DNA from: CADCTM01 sp049671305
GTDB taxonomy: Bacteria; Cyanobacteriota; Cyanobacteriia; Cyanobacteriales; Coleofasciculaceae
DNA length: 64,000 nt
NCBI GenBank assembly: GCA_049671305.1
Contig: JBATUR010000093.1
Span: 13,309-77,308, forward strand
Reading direction: 5' to 3'
The translations under genes were made by a program, and so were the position numbers. This document shows, piece by piece, positions 60,933 to 64,000 of this stretch. The notes under the pieces are model-generated. The model did no database searches and was not told the DNA's origin. It saw only the letters and a list, made by a program, of their open reading frames with translations. Position 1 is the stretch's first letter, and each line of letters starts with the position of its first letter.

Positions 60933-63662
60933 TCATTTTAATCTGTCAGGCGACCAAGGACCGACAATCGTTTTCCCGCGCTTTTCTTTCTCTGCCAGTT
61001 CTAAATTCAACTCCAATAGTTTTGCCAAAATATCATCATCTGATTTAAATTCGTATGCCTGCATAACCAGTTGATCTAACTTGGCATGAAGCTTGAATAA
61101 CTGACTACTTGGCTCGTGGAAAAATTGGTTATAAAGCTGAGTAATTCCCCACTGTTTTTTCTCCATTTGTTCAGTGCGGTAGTCGTGCAATTCTTGCGCT
61201 GCTGCACGAATTTGTTCAATTAGTTTTTTGTTGGGTGATTGGGGAAATGGGAAGGTTTCAAAACAAGTCTTGTGAGTGTAGCGAGTTCTATCTTCTAATG
61301 TTGAACTTTGTGCTTTTACCCAAGTTCTATGTACTTGGGAAGTGAGGATGCCGAAGATGTAGAAATCATCTGAAGCCGCAGGATGAGAGTTATTTCCAGG
61401 CAGCCAATCACGAGAGCAAGGAACAAAGATAGCCCATTTAGAAAGTTCCGGAACAGCAAAATAGTAAGACAAATTAGCGATCGCTTTTCTCATTGCTGGA
61501 CGTTTTTCTCCATATTTCCACCAATTCAATCTTGTAACTTCCCTGCGATTACCATCTCTTTCTGGTTTCACATAAACTTTGACGTGCTGAAAAGGTAACT
61601 TATAATCACTCGCATCTTCAAGACTCATATCACTAAAATCAATAATCCAGCGTTCCGGCTTTCCGTGTGGATTTTGCGCTAAATTTGCACCCATCGAAAA
61701 CAATTTTAGAATATTTTTGTTCTTAGAATCTGCTTTAATCCAAGCCTTAACTTGCTCTTCTGTAACAATGAATCCTTTACCAACAGGAATTACACCTTGA
61801 AAACATTGGTTGAGATTTACTTGCAATCGAGCAGCTTCTGAAACATCAATATTCGCAGTTAGAGACGAATTAATCTTTGAAACAACTTTATTATCTAAAT
61901 GATAACTTTTCGGTTGTTGCTTACTCCAATTCACCAAACTAACATGACCCTTTGCCTCACCTGACCAAGGTTGTGTAGAAATTGCTTCATGAATGTACCC
62001 GTTATTTTGAGTAATGTAATCTAAGCTAGCTCTCCGACTTTTACCTTGACTAATTGAGTTAGTTCCAACAAGCCCAGCTCTACCATTCTCATCAATATGT
62101 TCATGAGCTAATCGAAACCAATAGGAACAAAAATCAACTGAATCTTTCACATCTTTAAATTGCCCAAATACTTGATCAATATAGTCATCTCCTAAAACAA
62201 TCCTCATCTGTTTACCACCTAAAAACGGCGGATTTCCAATAATCGCATCTGCCTTTTCCCACTCACTAAAAAGTGCATCGTTGCAAACAATATTATTATC
62301 CAAAGTATCCAAAGGCAGCGCATTTTCCGTTAAACCTAACTTGTCGATCGCAATCTTACGCCCAATCATCATCGTCACCCGCGCCAACTGCACCGCAAAC
62401 GGGTTAGTATCCATGCCAAAAAACTGAAGCGGCGTCACATAACCCATTGCTATTTGCCCAGAAGGCGATCGCTTTTTCTCCGCAGTTTTATCAATTAACA
62501 ACTTCTCTAACCGCTTCAATTCCTGATACGCCACATACAAAAAATTACCACTACCACAAGCCGGATCAAGCACTCGATACGCCTGTAATTCCAACTGCAG
62601 TGCATTCAATTCTCTAATCGTACCTGCACTATTAATTCTTTCTTCCCAATAATCACTAATTGTCGGGCGAACAATCTGCCGAATATCCACCTCACTTGTA
62701 AAATGAATTCCATGAGCATGACGCTTTGTCGCATCAATTGCCCCTTCAAAAATATTGCCAAAAATCGACGGGCGCACATTCGTCCAATTATCTCGTGCAC
62801 ACACATCCAACAACTTCAATTCTTCCGGAATAAGTTCAATCGGATCTATCTCAGAAAACAACCCGCCATTAAAATAATCCACACCCTTAAAACGTCCCGC
62901 AGGCGTCTTACCTTTGCGGTTCATTTCCTGAAATAACCCACCAATCAAATCATAAGTACTGCCCTTACTTTCCAGACAATCTTGAATCAAAGAAACAAAA
63001 ATATCACGCGGCAACAAATCCCGATCTTCTGCAAACATTGCCAACACACACTGCAAAATAAACCTCTGCAATTGCTCTTCAGAAAAGTCTCGAAAACCAC
63101 GTTTTTTACCACGTTGATAAATCAGTTGATACAGTTGCCCCAAACGCCGCGCCGAGCGATCCGTAACTTCTACCTGGTTATTTTGGAAAACTGGACGCAT
63201 TCCGCCAATTTCCATAAACGTCAACGCTCCTGCCCTTTCTGGAAGCTGTTCCAGTAAGATTTTGTCTACAGGTTCATCCACCTGATTTTCAAAATCAAAA
63301 ATCCAAAATTCATTAAAGTTGCACAGCATCGCATAACGGGGACGGTTCGGCGTAATTCGCATCCAGTAACGCTCCACCTGAGCATAATGCTTACTCAAGT
63401 CTTCCCCGCGCTTCTTCATCTCAATTAGCACACCAGGGACACCCAAACGCGATCGCCAAACCAAATCTGCAAACCCCATCTTGCCCTTAGCACTCGCCTT
63501 CTTGAGCCGATCCTCAAACTCCGCCCCCGCCTCAATTGCCCCTTCATGACCAAATGCCCGAAAAAAGCGGTCAAGAAACGTCTGTGACTCACCTTTCTCG
63601 TCGCCTCTCAGTCCTAAAGCGAACGTCACAAATGCTTGCAAATTGGCAGGAGTCGCTGTCAT
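60933..63662 (-). CDS. Single-polypeptide restriction-modification enzyme (type IIG/IIL, MmeI-like)
   Basis: 909 aa, like MmeI (about 920 aa). The N-terminal PD-(D/E)xK nuclease has Asp66 in GFADLVW and Glu81-x-Lys83 in LIEMKKRGE. A helical linker leads to the gamma-class N6-adenine methyltransferase: SAM motif LDPACGSGNFLYV and catalytic NPPF in AIIGNPPFLGG. The C-terminal part (about 600-870), with PHGKPERWIIDFSDMS, is the target-recognition region. One chain would thus methylate and cut DNA at a specific site; the site cannot be read off. No separate specificity or helicase subunit is adjacent, arguing against type I or BREX. Confidence 0.9.
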   Translation of the reverse strand: MTATPANLQAFVTFALGLRGDEKGESQTFLDRFFRAFGHEGAIEAGAEFEDRLKKASAKGKMGFADLVWRSRLGVPGVLIEMKKRGEDLSKHYAQVERYWMRITPNRPRYAMLCNFNEFWIFDFENQVDEPVDKILLEQLPERAGALTFMEIGGMRPVFQNNQVEVTDRSARRLGQLYQLIYQRGKKRGFRDFSEEQLQRFILQCVLAMFAEDRDLLPRDIFVSLIQDCLESKGSTYDLIGGLFQEMNRKGKTPAGRFKGVDYFNGGLFSEIDPIELIPEELKLLDVCARDNWTNVRPSIFGNIFEGAIDATKRHAHGIHFTSEVDIRQIVRPTISDYWEERINSAGTIRELNALQLELQAYRVLDPACGSGNFLYVAYQELKRLEKLLIDKTAEKKRSPSGQIAMGYVTPLQFFGMDTNPFAVQLARVTMMIGRKIAIDKLGLTENALPLDTLDNNIVCNDALFSEWEKADAIIGNPPFLGGKQMRIVLGDDYIDQVFGQFKDVKDSVDFCSYWFRLAHEHIDENGRAGLVGTNSISQGKSRRASLDYITQNNGYIHEAISTQPWSGEAKGHVSLVNWSKQQPKSYHLDNKVVSKINSSLTANIDVSEAARLQVNLNQCFQGVIPVGKGFIVTEEQVKAWIKADSKNKNILKLFSMGANLAQNPHGKPERWIIDFSDMSLEDASDYKLPFQHVKVYVKPERDGNRREVTRLNWWKYGEKRPAMRKAIANLSYYFAVPELSKWAIFVPCSRDWLPGNNSHPAASDDFYIFGILTSQVHRTWVKAQSSTLEDRTRYTHKTCFETFPFPQSPNKKLIEQIRAAAQELHDYRTEQMEKKQWGITQLYNQFFHEPSSQLFKLHAKLDQLVMQAYEFKSDDDILAKLLELNLELAEKEKRGKTIVGPWSPDRLK

Positions 63663-63749
63663 AAGGGCTTTCTCGTAGGGTGCTTATCTTTAGTATTCAC
63701 CCACAATTATCAAGCATTATGATTTCCGGCATATTTCCGAACCTAAAAA

Positions 63750-63823
<74 letters not shown>

Positions 63824-63887
63824 GCACGATTTACTATCATTACACAACTTTTACCTAAACGCAATCGTGCCGCGCCAAAAACTTACT

Positions 63888-64000
63888 TTACAACCGAGAC
63901 GCACAAATCGCCGCCCCAATTAACCCCACCTGCGGATTCAAAACAACGTATACCGGCACTCTTGACAACAAACTACTTACCCGTCCTTTTTGCCCAAAAG
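63888..64000 (-). CDS. glk: Glucokinase (partial, C-terminal 37 residues)
   Basis: The last codons of a leftward gene that enters from the right edge. The reading frame gives FGQKGRVSSLLSRVPVYVV, then LNPQVGLIGAAICASRL and a stop at 63888. The VYVVLNPQVGLIGAA ending is characteristic of cyanobacterial glucokinase, which phosphorylates glucose with ATP. Only the C-terminus is visible, so completeness upstream is unknown. It sits just upstream of tRNA-Val on the same strand. Confidence 0.8.
   Translation of the reverse strand, partial: FGQKGRVSSLLSRVPVYVVLNPQVGLIGAAICASRL

Overview
The window is cyanobacterial chromosome. The evidence is frequent HIP1 octamers (GCGATCGC) on both strands, the Mg-protoporphyrin IX methyltransferase ChlM, a GUN4-domain protein, an SLH/OprB porin, a RemA-gmk pair, and a perfect NtcA-type promoter in front of an ammonium transporter. 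Base composition is moderately AT-rich. The genus cannot be fixed from the sequence; a large-genome filamentous or Chroococcidiopsis-like cyanobacterium is my guess. No insertion sequence, prophage or CRISPR array is visible.

Layout. 1-7.2 kb: housekeeping genes (ispH, an SGNH hydrolase, amt, purE, nagA). 7.2-9.8 kb: small accessory genes, namely a probable Tse2-like toxin with its antitoxin, a zinc-ribbon/coiled-coil/GUN4 protein and an orphan ORF. 9.8-12.7 kb: chlM, small membrane proteins, a nucleotidyltransferase and a truncated N-terminal remnant of a larger ATPase/TPR-type protein. 12.7-13.7 kb: a long gene-free stretch and tRNA-Phe. 13.7-16.8 kb: an SmtB/ZiaR-type regulator with a candidate operator, then an SLH porin with an unusual Pro/Thr repeat insert. 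16.9-28.8 kb: rqcH-like, remA, gmk, a SAM hydrolase family gene, DUF2301, an SDR, dprA, a membrane-anchored GH10 xylanase and a GH1 beta-glucosidase.

29.2-53.1 kb is the main accessory region. Its core is a 14-kb operon (30942-45035) resembling PUFA-synthase or heterocyst-glycolipid (hglE) type lipid synthases: a protein with two TIM-barrel NMO/PfaD-like domains, KS, AT and ACP; a separate KR; a KS-AT-DH-phosphopantetheinyl transferase fusion; a free carrier protein; and an alkaline-phosphatase-superfamily hydrolase. Around it are an APS kinase (PAPS supply) divergent from the operon, a sulfotransferase, a sulfatase-superfamily protein, a TauD-like dioxygenase, a serine hydrolase, an alpha/beta hydrolase, a beta-propeller-like protein and secreted proteins. 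Together they suggest a sulfated (or sulfate/phosphate-edited) long-chain polyketide or lipid of unknown structure. This is the best candidate for an undescribed system here.

53.1-64 kb: a HAMP-like coiled-coil membrane protein, a TPR protein, a large PqqD-like/degenerate-M50/HlyD fusion that looks like an export adaptor, a lipoprotein methyltransferase behind an amino-acid permease, a single-polypeptide type IIG/MmeI-like restriction-modification enzyme, tRNA-Val and the 3' end of glucokinase.

All family calls come from reading motifs by eye; no database search was run.
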